NCBI GenBank assembly: GCA_047636495.1
Contig: JBLILH010000029.1
Coordinates: 1 to 38,813, forward strand
From: Endobugula sp047636495
GTDB lineage: Bacteria > Pseudomonadota > Gammaproteobacteria > Pseudomonadales > Cellvibrionaceae
DNA: 38,813 nucleotides
Direction: 5' to 3'
In this document: positions 1-8,174 of the stretch, piece after piece
How the letters are laid out: every line of letters starts with the position of its first letter
Numbering within the stretch: position 1 is the stretch's first letter
The notes under the pieces: generated by a model
What the model was told of the DNA's origin: nothing
What the model saw: only the letters and a program-made list of their open reading frames with translations
The model's database searches: none
Translations under genes and position numbers: made by a program

Positions 1-52
1 TGGAAAAATATTCGAATCCTGGACTTCACTAGGGGTTAATTCTAGATAGCGC

Positions 53-85
53 CAAAAAAACTTACAAATACCCTATATTTGTAGG
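53..85 (-). terminator. Candidate intrinsic terminator downstream of fdx
   Basis: An 8-bp inverted repeat (positions 63-70 with 76-83, five-base loop) is followed in the minus-strand direction by a run of seven T. It lies about 110 bases after the fdx stop codon. The stem is AT-rich and therefore weak, but the geometry fits the end of the isc operon. The rest of 1-194 shows no convincing gene. In particular, iscX, which often follows fdx, is not seen before the window ends. Confidence 0.5.
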
Positions 86-194
86 CTGAAATCGGTTTTT
101 CAGACATTTTTTATGCAACTAGAAGGTTAACACTCTCCCGAAAAGCGATAATTTGGGTTGGCGAAGCGTTATAAAAAAATGTAAGAAACAAACC

Positions 195-533
195 TTAATG
201 ATTTTCAGAAACCATATTGATGGTGTATTTAGGTATTTCTACGACCAAGTCTTCATCGGCAACGAGTGCCTGACAACTTAATCTTGAATCAGGATCGAGA
301 CCCCACGCCTTATCTAAATAATCATCTTCTAGCTCGTCTGCCTCAACGATAGAATGATAACCTTCACGAATTAATATGTGACACGTAGTACAAGCACAGC
401 TCATTTCGCAAGCGTGCTCTATGTGAATGCCATTTCTAAGCGCTGCCCGACAAATACTTTCACCTTTTTCTGCTTCAATCACGACACCTTCGGGACAAAT
501 TTCTTCATGGGGTAAAAAAACGATTTTAGTCAT
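195..533 (-). CDS. fdx: Isc-type [2Fe-2S] ferredoxin
   Basis: Adrenodoxin-type ferredoxin of the ISC system, 112 residues, the usual length. It supplies electrons for cluster assembly on IscU. The four cluster cysteines are at C42, C48, C51 and C87 (motif CEMSCACTTC, then SRLSC), the same positions as in the E. coli protein. The ATG is preceded on the minus strand by AAAGAG. It is the last gene of the isc operon in this window, 80 bases after hscA. That gap holds an 8-bp inverted repeat (574-581 with 601-608) with no T-run, perhaps an RNA-processing or stability element. Identification is firm from sequence and context. Confidence 0.96.
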   Translation of the reverse strand: MTKIVFLPHEEICPEGVVIEAEKGESICRAALRNGIHIEHACEMSCACTTCHILIREGYHSIVEADELEDDYLDKAWGLDPDSRLSCQALVADEDLVVEIPKYTINMVSENH

Positions 534-613
534 AACTTACTCTTTTTAAAGGATAGGGGCACACATAATGTATAACCCATAAATCTACAGGTAAAAATAC
601 TATGGGTTTACAC

Positions 614-2521
614 TTACGACGAAAATGCATCATCTAACGTTTTTCCCGACAGCGCTTGTTTGATGCTCACGTCCATGCGACGAGCAGCAAACGTTTCCGA
701 TTCAACACTAATTTTATCGATGAGCTGTTTAATTTTTTGCCTATCTGATTGTTGACTGATTAACGCCAGCTCGTCAACGCTCTGGGTTAGCCCCTGGAAC
801 TCTTCATCGTTTAATAAGCGCTCTCCGTTATCCGCTAGAGCCGCCCTAAGGGACTCAATGACTCGCTCCGCTTCGACCTGCTGTTCTCGAAGGGCTCGAA
901 GAGCAATATCACTTTGCGCATGCTCAAAAGATGCAGTGATCATTTGTGAGATGCTATCGTCATCAAGACCATAAGAAGGCTTCACGACAATTGAAGATTC
1001 TATCCCGCTTGATTTTTCCATAGCAGAGACACTCAACAGACCATCAGCATCCACCTGAAAAGTCACTCGAATATGCGCAGCGCCAGCGACCATTGGCGGT
1101 ATGCCGCGTAATTCAAAACGTGCTAATGATCGGCAGTCACTCACCAATTCACGCTCGCCCTGTAACACATGAATCGACATGGCTGTTTGGCCATCTTTAA
1201 AAGTCGTAAATTCTTGCGCTTTCACCACTGGGATGGTTGTGTTGCGATTGATCACCTTTTCTACCAATCCACCCATAGTTTCTAAGCCAAGTGACAAAGG
1301 CAGTACATCGAGTAAAAGCAAGTCGCTATCGGGTTTGTTACCGACTAAGATATCAGCTTGAATCGCCGCACCTACCGCTACCACCTTGTCTGGATCAATA
1401 TCGACTAAAGGCTGCTGTTCAAAGAACTCCCCTACCCTTTCTCTCACGCGTAAATTTCTAGTAGAACCGCCGACCATAACGACATGATCGATGGTGTGTT
1501 TGTCTATATCTGCATCGCGCAAGACACGTTTGCAGGCACGCAAAGTAATTTTAATTAGCGGATCGATAATGTCTTGCAACTGATCACGTGTTAACGTGAT
1601 CAGTTGCTGTTGATATTCAGCGGTATAAGACTCACTGTCAGTTAACGCCTCTTTTATTTCACATGCCACCGTCAGTAACTGCCGTTCTTCCTTTGGATTA
1701 ATATCCGCGATATTAAGGCTCAACTCACCGCATATCCATTGCATTATAACGTAGTCAAAATCATCCCCCCCCAAAGTAGAATCGCCGCCTGTTGCCAGCA
1801 CTTCAAATACGCCTTTTGATAATCGTAATAATGAAATATCAAACGTGCCTCCGCCTAAATCATAAATCGCAATAATACCCGCATCTTGCTGATCTAAGCC
1901 GTAAGCAACGGCCGCTGCTGTCGGTTCGTTAAGCAAGCGTAGTACGTTCAGGCCAGCTAAACGAGCTGCGTCTTTAGTAGCCTGGCGCTGTGCATCGTCA
2001 AAATAAGCAGGGACGGTGATGACTACACCGTCCAAGTCACCACCCAGTGCGTGCCGGCCTCTTTCGGCTAAGACCGTTAATATGGCCGCAGAGACTTCAA
2101 CTGGCGTTTTTGGACCATGGGCCGTGTTGATGGCAATAACACCATCTTCACGCTGAAAAAAAGAATAAGGGAAGTGCCCATCATCCCTTTGTAATTCGTT
2201 GCTATGACGCCCCATCAAACGCTTCGCTGAGACAATAGTATTAAGTGGATCTGCACCCGCCTTTACTTTTGCCAAATGCCCCACTGTCGTGATCTTTTCA
2301 CCCTCACTTAAGGTGTACCGAACAACTGAAGGCAATAATGTGTAGCCTTGCGCATCAGACAGTACTTCTATTGAGCCTACACCATTATCTGTCGCTAGGC
2401 TGCCACGCGAAGTGGCAACCAAGGAATTACTGGTGCCTAAGTCGATACCTACAGCACGTTTTTTTTCATTTTGATGAGGCTCGGGAGACTTCCCTGGCTC
2501 TGATATGTGTAATAACGCCAT
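614..2521 (-). CDS. hscA: Fe-S protein assembly chaperone HscA (Hsp70 family)
   Basis: Specialised DnaK-type ATPase that, with HscB, promotes release of the cluster from IscU. It has 635 residues against about 616 in E. coli. The actin-like ATPase domain shows the phosphate-1 motif GIDLGTSNSLVATS near residues 25-38 and a YDLGGGTFDISLL phosphate-2 motif near 220. A substrate-binding domain and helical lid follow from about residue 400. It starts at an ATG 17 bases after hscB, so the two co-chaperones are translationally close. The first 20 residues are polar and appear to be a short lineage-specific extension before the conserved start of the ATPase domain. No abnormal residues were noticed. 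Confidence 0.96.
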   Translation of the reverse strand: MALLHISEPGKSPEPHQNEKKRAVGIDLGTSNSLVATSRGSLATDNGVGSIEVLSDAQGYTLLPSVVRYTLSEGEKITTVGHLAKVKAGADPLNTIVSAKRLMGRHSNELQRDDGHFPYSFFQREDGVIAINTAHGPKTPVEVSAAILTVLAERGRHALGGDLDGVVITVPAYFDDAQRQATKDAARLAGLNVLRLLNEPTAAAVAYGLDQQDAGIIAIYDLGGGTFDISLLRLSKGVFEVLATGGDSTLGGDDFDYVIMQWICGELSLNIADINPKEERQLLTVACEIKEALTDSESYTAEYQQQLITLTRDQLQDIIDPLIKITLRACKRVLRDADIDKHTIDHVVMVGGSTRNLRVRERVGEFFEQQPLVDIDPDKVVAVGAAIQADILVGNKPDSDLLLLDVLPLSLGLETMGGLVEKVINRNTTIPVVKAQEFTTFKDGQTAMSIHVLQGERELVSDCRSLARFELRGIPPMVAGAAHIRVTFQVDADGLLSVSAMEKSSGIESSIVVKPSYGLDDDSISQMITASFEHAQSDIALRALREQQVEAERVIESLRAALADNGERLLNDEEFQGLTQSVDELALISQQSDRQKIKQLIDKISVESETFAARRMDVSIKQALSGKTLDDAFSS

Positions 2522-2538
2522 AATAAATTGCTAACTCG

Positions 2539-3075
2539 TTAATCAAAAAGTGTGGATTCTGCAGCATCGATCTCTTTCAGCATTTTTTCAACAAACTGCA
2601 TTTTAGCTACCGTGACTTTTGCATCAACAAAACATCGTTGTGTATACTGCTGATCAAAGGAACTTTCTAACGTTCCAAATGTTTGTTTCACTGTCTGGTG
2701 GAGCTCCTCTAGTTTATTTTCAGCCTGACCGTGATCGTCAAGCGCTAGAATATCTCCGAGCAACTCGCGCCACTCCATTTGCAAAAACAAAAACTGCCCA
2801 TCACTGATGGTCACTGATTGCACATCAATAGCTTCACCTTCGCAAGACAACATATATTCTGCTCGATACACCGGCGAACGTAGCGTTTCATAGGCGGTGT
2901 TAATGTAGCCAGAAAATTGCACTGCCATACGCTGTTCGCTTGCAGGTTTACTGGCAGATTTATCAGGGTGAAACTGTTTTTGTAAATCACGATAATGGGT
3001 AGATAGTCTATTTTTATCGACATAAAAATGCAGTGGCACATTCAATAAATCGAAATAATTTTGTGTAAAATTCAT
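2539..3075 (-). CDS. hscB: Fe-S assembly co-chaperone HscB (J-domain protein)
   Basis: J-domain partner of HscA that delivers IscU to the chaperone and stimulates its ATPase. The N-terminal J domain carries the invariant HPD tripeptide in QKQFHPDKSASK, near residues 36-38. The C-terminal three-helix domain binds IscU. I take the ATG at 3075; a GTG one codon upstream is also possible. The gene lies 130 bases after iscA, separated from it by an intrinsic terminator, so expression of hscBA-fdx is probably lower than that of iscRSUA unless a second promoter exists in the gap. Length (178 residues) is normal. Confidence 0.94.
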   Translation of the reverse strand: MNFTQNYFDLLNVPLHFYVDKNRLSTHYRDLQKQFHPDKSASKPASEQRMAVQFSGYINTAYETLRSPVYRAEYMLSCEGEAIDVQSVTISDGQFLFLQMEWRELLGDILALDDHGQAENKLEELHQTVKQTFGTLESSFDQQYTQRCFVDAKVTVAKMQFVEKMLKEIDAAESTLFD

Positions 3076-3148
3076 CACAAAAACTCTATTGGCTAAAAAA
3101 CGATATTTTACACCTATACTAGCGCTAGAAAAACACTAATTCTGACAT

Positions 3149-3185
3149 AAAAAAAAGCCGGTACTAGTTAGCTATCAGCACCGGC
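3149..3185 (-). terminator. Intrinsic terminator between iscA and hscB
   Basis: Read on the minus strand, a 9-bp stem (GCCGGTGCT with AGTACCGGC, one G-T pair) closes an 11-base loop and is followed directly by a run of eight T (A-run 3149-3156 on the plus strand). This is a textbook Rho-independent terminator placed inside the isc operon, just after the iscA stop codon. Confidence 0.8.
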
Positions 3186-3205
3186 AATCCCATATACAAA
3201 AAACA

Positions 3206-3529
3206 TTAGACGTGAAAACTCTCTCCACAACCACACTCATTTTTCATATTCGGGTTTTTAAATTCAAAACCTTCATTCAACCCTTCTTTAACAAAATCTA
3301 GCTCAGTACCATCTAAATAAACAAAGCTCTTAGGGTCAATAATTAAACTAAAACCACCTTGGTCAAAAACATGATCTGTATCGTCGAGCTTATCGACAAA
3401 CTCGAGCACATAAGACAAACCTGAACAGCCGGCTGTTTTAACGCCTACTCGAATACCTAAGGCATCGCCTCGGTTTTGAATTTGTTTACCGATATGGCTT
3501 TTAGCCACTTCAGTCATTGATATTGCCAT
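3206..3529 (-). CDS. iscA: A-type Fe-S carrier IscA
   Basis: HesB/IscA family carrier that accepts clusters or iron in the ISC pathway and passes them to apo-proteins. It has 107 residues, the usual length. The three ligand cysteines are present at C35 (AGCSG) and C99/C101 (ECGCGES), the canonical spacing. The start is an ATG in the context MAISMTEVAK. It lies 41 bases downstream of iscU in the same operon. The terminator 21 bases after the stop makes IscA the last product of the short iscRSUA transcript. Confidence 0.95.
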   Translation of the reverse strand: MAISMTEVAKSHIGKQIQNRGDALGIRVGVKTAGCSGLSYVLEFVDKLDDTDHVFDQGGFSLIIDPKSFVYLDGTELDFVKEGLNEGFEFKNPNMKNECGCGESFHV

Positions 3530-3570
3530 GGTTGCTCTCGCTTTTGTTCTAACTATGGTTCTTTATTTAT

Positions 3571-3969
3571 CTACCCTACTGGTAAAGATGCCGAACGCTT
3601 TTGGCGAACATCGTTAACCGCTGCTTTAATTGCATCTTCTGCCAAAACAGAACAATGGATCTTAACCGGTGGCAATGCCAGCTCTTCTGCAAGTTCAGTA
3701 TTTTTGATTTGGCTGGCTTCGTCCAATGTCTTACCCTTGACCCACTCGGTCAATAGTGAACTGGAAGCAATAGCCGAGCCACAACCATAAGTCTTAAATT
3801 TTGCATCTTCGATAATGCCCGCTTCATTGACTTGAATTTGTAGTCGCATAACATCTCCACACGCAGGTGCTCCCACCATGCCTGTACCTACGTTATCCGC
3901 CTTGTCATCCATTTTCCCTACGTTACGTGGATTTTCATAATGATCGATTACTTTTTCACTATACGCCAT
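3571..3969 (-). CDS. iscU: Fe-S cluster scaffold IscU
   Basis: Scaffold on which IscS-derived sulfur and iron are assembled into [2Fe-2S] clusters. It has 132 residues (E. coli 128). The conserved ligands are C37 and D39 in ACGDVMRLQ, C63 in YGCGSA and C106. The HscA recognition motif LPPVKIHC sits at residues 99-106, agreeing with the hscBA genes downstream. The N-terminus MAYSEKVIDHYENPRNVG is the standard start. It is the third gene of the isc operon. Confidence 0.97.
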   Translation of the reverse strand: MAYSEKVIDHYENPRNVGKMDDKADNVGTGMVGAPACGDVMRLQIQVNEAGIIEDAKFKTYGCGSAIASSSLLTEWVKGKTLDEASQIKNTELAEELALPPVKIHCSVLAEDAIKAAVNDVRQKRSASLPVG

Positions 3970-4047
3970 GATTTATTCCTCTATTCGACTGCAAATGGAT
4001 TTTGATTAGGTAGCGACTGATGCCTATACCTATGTGTTAAACGTCAA

Positions 4048-5262
4048 CTAATGTGCGGACCACTCAATCGTACTTATATCAACGCCATCTTGGTACATAT
4101 CCCATAATGGCGACAGCGCTCTCAACTTGCTCACGGCTTGATGTAATTGCTTGATCGCATGGTCGATTTCTTCTTCTGTGGTAAATCGGCCAAAACTGAA
4201 ACGTAAAGAACTATGAGCTAACTCATCATTCAAACCTAGTGCGCGCAGCACATAAGATGGCTCTAAACTGGCAGAAGTGCAGGCCGACCCCGACGATACT
4301 GCTAAGTCTTTTAACGACATGATCAGTGACTCACCTTCCACGAACGCAAAACTGATATTTAAATTGTGGGGTACACGGTGCTCCATTGAACCATTAACGT
4401 GAACCTCTTCCAAGTCACTGACGCCCGCTAGTAAGCGATCACGCATTTTTAACGCATGATCGTAGTCTTGCTGGAGTTCTAGTTTAGCTAAACGAAATGC
4501 TTCGCCCATACCGACAATTTGGTGTGTGGGGAGTGTCCCCGAACGCATACCACGCTCGTGTCCGCCACCGTGAATTTGCGCTTCCAAACGGACTCTTGGC
4601 TTACGACGAACAAACAACGCGCCGACACCCTTTGGGCCGTAAGACTTGTGGCCCGAAAATGACATTAGATCGACATTCATCGATTCGACATCAACCGGGA
4701 CTTTATTGGTACTTTGTGCCGCATCTACGTGGAAAAAAACTTTTTTACTTCGACATAACGCACCAATAGCGGCAATATCATTAATGACGCCGATTTCGTT
4801 GTTCACGTGCATAAGCGATACCAATGTGGTGTCTTCGCGTATTGCTGCGCCCACTTGCTCCGGCGAGATGAGGCCTTCAGCACTAGGATCAAGATACGTG
4901 ACCTCAAAGCCTTCTCGCTCGAGCTGACGACAGGCATCGAGTACCGCTTTATGTTCAATTTTTGATGTGATAATGTGCTTGCCACGTTTGTGATTAAATT
5001 GCGCTACGCCTTTGATCGCCAAGTTGTTTGATTCGGTCGCACCACTAGTCCACACAATTTCACGGGGGTCAGCACCGATCAAGTCGGCTACATTTTGTCT
5101 GGCGGTTTCAACAGCTTCTTCTGCTTTCCAACCAAAAAAATGTGAGCGTGATGCAGGGTTACCAAAGTTACCATCAATGGTTAGGCAATCCATCATAGCC
5201 TGTGCAACCCGTGGGTCGACAGGTGTTGTTGAGGAGTAATCAAAATATATAGGTAATCTCAT
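4048..5262 (-). CDS. iscS: Cysteine desulfurase IscS
   Basis: PLP enzyme that converts cysteine to alanine and a protein persulfide, supplying sulfur for Fe-S clusters and for tRNA thiolation. It is exactly 404 residues, as in E. coli. The PLP lysine is K206 (SFSGHKSYGPKG) and the persulfide cysteine is C328 in SSGSACTSASLEPSYVLRAL. The C-terminal segment that contacts IscU ends in IEWSAH. It is the second gene of the operon, 51 bases after the iscR stop. All catalytic residues are present. Confidence 0.97.
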   Translation of the reverse strand: MRLPIYFDYSSTTPVDPRVAQAMMDCLTIDGNFGNPASRSHFFGWKAEEAVETARQNVADLIGADPREIVWTSGATESNNLAIKGVAQFNHKRGKHIITSKIEHKAVLDACRQLEREGFEVTYLDPSAEGLISPEQVGAAIREDTTLVSLMHVNNEIGVINDIAAIGALCRSKKVFFHVDAAQSTNKVPVDVESMNVDLMSFSGHKSYGPKGVGALFVRRKPRVRLEAQIHGGGHERGMRSGTLPTHQIVGMGEAFRLAKLELQQDYDHALKMRDRLLAGVSDLEEVHVNGSMEHRVPHNLNISFAFVEGESLIMSLKDLAVSSGSACTSASLEPSYVLRALGLNDELAHSSLRFSFGRFTTEEEIDHAIKQLHQAVSKLRALSPLWDMYQDGVDISTIEWSAH

Positions 5263-5322
5263 AATGCTCTCTAAAAAAAATTATCAAGTGGTAATGCTAA
5301 GGCATTGTATTTCATGGTTTTT

Positions 5323-5814
5323 TCATGCTATCTGCGAAGACTGTATAACATCTAACTTACTCATAGCGCTTTCAATAAACCGGTTATCCTGACGTTCGGA
5401 CACTGACTTTACATCTTTTCTAGCCACCAGCTGAGCTAAACTGATACCGCTGAGAAACTGATGTATTTGCCGACTCAAATCAGACCATAAATGGTGGGTT
5501 AAACAGACTTCACCTTGCTGACAGTTACCTTTACCGCCACAACTGGTGGCATCAATAGATTCATTAACCGCATCGACGATTTGTGCAATATAAATAGCGT
5601 CTAACGTTCTTCCAAGTTGATAACCACCACCAGGGCCCCGAATACTGGCCACTAAATCAGCTTTACGCAACTTAGAGAATAACTGCTCTAAATACGACAA
5701 AGATATCTCTTGACGTTTTGAAACTTCAGCGAGACTAACAGGACCTTTATTGCTATGAATGGCTAGATCCAGCATAGCAGTAACAGCATAACGACCTTTC
5801 GTTGTTAAACGCAT
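5323..5814 (-). CDS. iscR: Fe-S sensing transcriptional regulator IscR
   Basis: Rrf2-family winged-helix repressor whose [2Fe-2S] form represses the isc operon. Starting at MRLTTKGRYAVTAML (ATG at 5814, with AAAGGG upstream) gives 163 residues. An in-frame extension upstream to 5844 is possible but is not conserved in the family. Cluster ligands are C92, C98, C104 and H107, identical in position to E. coli IscR. The promoter in front carries two adjacent IscR type-1-like operators, so autorepression is expected. It is the first gene of the operon, downstream of trmJ as in many Gammaproteobacteria. Confidence 0.96.
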   Translation of the reverse strand: MRLTTKGRYAVTAMLDLAIHSNKGPVSLAEVSKRQEISLSYLEQLFSKLRKADLVASIRGPGGGYQLGRTLDAIYIAQIVDAVNESIDATSCGGKGNCQQGEVCLTHHLWSDLSRQIHQFLSGISLAQLVARKDVKSVSERQDNRFIESAMSKLDVIQSSQIA

Positions 5815-5858
5815 AAATGAACCCTTTGACAAACAACACATCACATAATAATACGGTA

Positions 5859-5887
5859 ATTGTGCAATAACCCAGTATTTTAGTCAA
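5859..5887 (-). promoter_or_regulatory. iscR promoter (-35 / -10)
   Basis: On the minus strand, TTGACT (plus 5882-5887) is separated by 17 bases from CACAAT (plus 5859-5864), a fair sigma-70 arrangement. The -35 box lies inside the proximal IscR-type operator, as in the E. coli iscR promoter. The 5' leader to the iscR ATG would be about 40 bases. Confidence 0.65.
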
Positions 5888-5891
5888 GTTA
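5867..5891. promoter_or_regulatory. IscR type-1 operator, proximal copy
   Basis: A 25-bp imperfect palindrome with the type-1 IscR layout: outer half-site ATAACC, core CAGT...AGTC, and an AT-rich centre. It overlaps the -35 box of the iscR promoter. The match to the family consensus was made by eye. Confidence 0.65.
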
Positions 5892-5916
5892 ATAACCTAG
5901 TGTTGTACTCGGTTAT
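5892..5916. promoter_or_regulatory. IscR type-1 operator, distal copy
   Basis: A 25-bp near-perfect palindrome (outer ATAACC / GGTTAT, inner TAGT / ACTC, five-base centre). It abuts the proximal operator with no gap, so the two centres are exactly 25 bp apart, about 2.4 helical turns. This suggests two IscR dimers side by side and tight autorepression. Confidence 0.7.
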
Positions 5917-6008
5917 TAACTGAGTGGATGACCTCACTCAAAAAGAAAATTTTATGCTCTGCTGTAGCGGCTTATTGTCAAAAGCTGTTTCACCCCAACA
6001 GTCAATAG

Positions 6009-6872
6009 CTATACTTGATCGCTGCCTTTACCCTCTTCCGTGGCTACTGGACTACCCGTTATTTGACCGCTATCAGTGAGGCGATCTAACTTTTTGCTCG
6101 TGTGATAAACAAAATTCTGCATCGCAGTAAGTACGCCACGAAGGATGTTCAGCTCCATTTCGTCTAAGCGCACGCGACTGTATAAGCGACGCAATCGAGT
6201 CATCGTCTTTCTGGGGTTACCCGGCTCAAGAAAACCTACCTGTTCGAGTGTCGACTGTAGATGTTCGTAATAATGCTCAAGCGCCTTATTTTTAGCCGGC
6301 GGCATATCCCAATCATCAAAATGAATCGCTTTGCCCTGCTGGTTGTTCAGACACGTCATCCTTAATTCATAAGCCACCACTTGTACCGCAGCCGCCAAGT
6401 TCAATGAACTATACTCAGGATTTGATGGTATATGTACGTGATAGTTACACTTGTGGAGCTCTTCATTTGTCAACCCTCGATCTTCTCGACCGAAAATAAT
6501 CGCTACTGGATGACTCGTTGACTCGTAATAACTACGGTCAGCACATTCTCTAGGTGTCACCAAAGGCCAAGGAATACGACGAGAACGCGCACTAGTACCA
6601 ATCACCAAGCCACAGTCTCCAATGGCATCATCCAAGGTATCAACTACCTTCGCTGACTTCAAAATATCTAATGCGTTAGCCGCACGCCACTGCGCTCGAT
6701 CTGACGGGAAATCTGCTGGTGACACCAAATAAAGCTCGGTGAGCCCCATATTTTTCATCGCCCTTGCTACTCCGCCAATGTTGCCAGGATGAGAGGTGTT
6801 GACCAATACGATGCGTACGGCCTTCAATGCATTGATTGATTCTGGCGATAATACAGTTTGGTCGTCAGTCAT
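6009..6872 (-). CDS. trmJ: tRNA (cytidine/uridine-32) 2'-O-methyltransferase TrmJ
   Basis: SPOUT-class methyltransferase that modifies position 32 of tRNA anticodon loops using S-adenosylmethionine. It has 287 residues. Motif 1 is VNTSHPGNIGGVARAMKNMG (residues 24-43). Motif 2 is IFGREDRGLTNEEL near 126-139. Motif 3, NPEYSSLNLAAAVQ at 151-164, contributes to the SAM-binding knot. A C-terminal extension (about 200-287) is typical of TrmJ. It lies upstream of iscR in the same direction, the order known from E. coli, and is divergent from suhB. About 190 bases separate it from iscR, which has its own promoter. Confidence 0.93.
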   Translation of the reverse strand: MTDDQTVLSPESINALKAVRIVLVNTSHPGNIGGVARAMKNMGLTELYLVSPADFPSDRAQWRAANALDILKSAKVVDTLDDAIGDCGLVIGTSARSRRIPWPLVTPRECADRSYYESTSHPVAIIFGREDRGLTNEELHKCNYHVHIPSNPEYSSLNLAAAVQVVAYELRMTCLNNQQGKAIHFDDWDMPPAKNKALEHYYEHLQSTLEQVGFLEPGNPRKTMTRLRRLYSRVRLDEMELNILRGVLTAMQNFVYHTSKKLDRLTDSGQITGSPVATEEGKGSDQV

Positions 6873-6935
6873 AAGTGGGCTCAGTTAAGTGGCTAATCTT
6901 TGGGCTAAAATAAAACACCGAGGTGTCAGAATTAG

Positions 6936-7119
6936 TTAGCGACTGCCCAGTCAAAAATGTTTCGTTGCGAGAGAAAATAAAGATGGTCATTCCTATTAAT
7001 AAATGGTGTTATTAGATGCGGGCGTTTGCTTATTGCCAATAGCCCCATTTAACAATTAAAAAGATGACTGTTTTTATTTTTCCGCAACAGGTTAGTATTT
7101 ATGAATGGACACTCGCTAA
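6936..7119. repeat. MITE-like palindromic element, copy A
   Basis: A 184-bp element between the divergent trmJ and suhB genes. The terminal inverted repeats match at 19 of 24 positions (left TTAGCGACTGCCCAGTCA, right end reverse-complemented TTAGCGAGTGTCCATTCA). Inverted similarity continues inward almost to the centre, so a transcript of either strand could fold into one long hairpin. A second copy in the same orientation lies at 10247-10457. Shared internal stretches include GGCGTTTG and AAAGATGACYGTTTTT. No coding sequence is seen inside and no clear target-site duplication is visible. Confidence 0.65.
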
Positions 7120-7170
7120 GCATTAAGGACGCCCATTCTACCAGACCTATCTTGAATTAAAACTATTTGC

Positions 7171-7199
7171 TACACAGCCGACAACGCATCCGTTATACT
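7171..7199 (+). promoter_or_regulatory. Candidate suhB promoter
   Basis: TATACT (7194-7199) has TACACA 17 bases upstream (7171-7176). The -10 is good and the -35 is poor. It lies 84 bases before the chosen suhB start, just outside the right end of palindromic repeat copy A. Confidence 0.35.
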
Positions 7200-7282
7200 T
7201 GCATCATATTACGTTTTATCTCATCGAACAGGCTTCGATGACGTTTTTTGACAATATCCCATTTGCTATCGAGAACCACCCT

Positions 7283-8083
7283 ATGGAACCCATGATTACC
7301 GTTGCACTTAATGCTGCCCGTAAAGCCGCATTAGTGTTAGAAAAAGCCACTCAGCACCGTGGCCCACAAATGATTGAACTAAAAGATCGTAATGACTTTG
7401 TGACAGAAGTCGATCGTGCCGTAGAAAAAGAAGTGATTTATCACTTGCGTAAAGCCTATCCTACTCATTGTTTCCATGGCGAAGAAGGTGGCTATATAGA
7501 AGGAGAAGATAAAGATAGTGAATGGCTTATTGACCCTATCGATGGCACTACTAACTTTATTAACGGCCTACCCCATTTCGCCATCTCTATTGCCTACTCG
7601 TACAAAGGCAAATTACAACATGCCGTTATTTTAGATCCCAGCAAGCGTGAAGAATTTACGGCAAGTCGCGGCAAAGGCGCAACCTTAAATGATCGCCGCT
7701 TGCGCATGACTCAACGCCCAAGTTTAGACGGTGCATTAATTTCAACAGGGATTCCCTTCAATGGGTATTCTTATGAAAACATTGATGCTTATCTCGCTAC
7801 AGTCAGAGACATTGCAGGCAAAACAGCCGGCATTCGTCGCATGGGTGCAGCATCTTTAGATCTTGCTTATGTTGCTGCTGGACGCTACGACGGCTTTTGG
7901 GAAATGAATTTGAAGCCTTGGGATATTGCTGCAGGTATTTTATTGGTGCAAGAAGCCGGTGGTTTTGTGAGCGACTTTAAGGGTGGTAATAAAATGCTCG
8001 AAAGCGGTAATATTGTCTGCGGTTCAGCAAAAGTGTTTAAACCTTTATTACAAATTGTTGGCAAGCATATGGGCAACCTTTAA
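7283..8083 (+). CDS. suhB: Inositol-1-monophosphatase SuhB
   Basis: Mg-dependent inositol monophosphatase family protein. In E. coli, SuhB also joins the Nus complex that antiterminates rRNA transcription. The ATG at 7283 gives 266 residues (E. coli 267) and the typical start MEPMITVALNAARKAA; in-frame codons further upstream would add an atypical tail. Metal and phosphate motifs are GEEGG (66-70), WLIDPIDGTTNF (81-92) and KPWDIAAGILLVQEAGG (211-227). It is divergent from trmJ. Downstream it converges with the sensor kinase gene. All active-site residues are present. Confidence 0.93.
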   Translation: MEPMITVALNAARKAALVLEKATQHRGPQMIELKDRNDFVTEVDRAVEKEVIYHLRKAYPTHCFHGEEGGYIEGEDKDSEWLIDPIDGTTNFINGLPHFAISIAYSYKGKLQHAVILDPSKREEFTASRGKGATLNDRRLRMTQRPSLDGALISTGIPFNGYSYENIDAYLATVRDIAGKTAGIRRMGAASLDLAYVAAGRYDGFWEMNLKPWDIAAGILLVQEAGGFVSDFKGGNKMLESGNIVCGSAKVFKPLLQIVGKHMGNL

Positions 8084-8146
8084 CTATTCTTAACGATCGT
8101 TTAGTTGTCGTTTAGTGATTGTTGCGCAGGTATTTATCAATATTGG

Positions 8147-8174
8147 CTGCCTAAGCAGAAGCTTGTTTAGGCAG
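8147..8174. terminator. Candidate bidirectional hairpin at convergent gene ends
   Basis: An 8-bp perfect stem (CTGCCTAA with TTAGGCAG) with a 12-base loop covers the last codons of the minus-strand kinase gene and lies 64 bases after suhB. There is no strong T-run on either side, so terminator function is uncertain. Confidence 0.35.

Noticed and set aside
1..40. TTCGAATCC resembling the T-arm of a tRNA near the window start
   Set aside because: The flanking bases do not form a five-pair T stem or an acceptor stem, and no CCA end is present.
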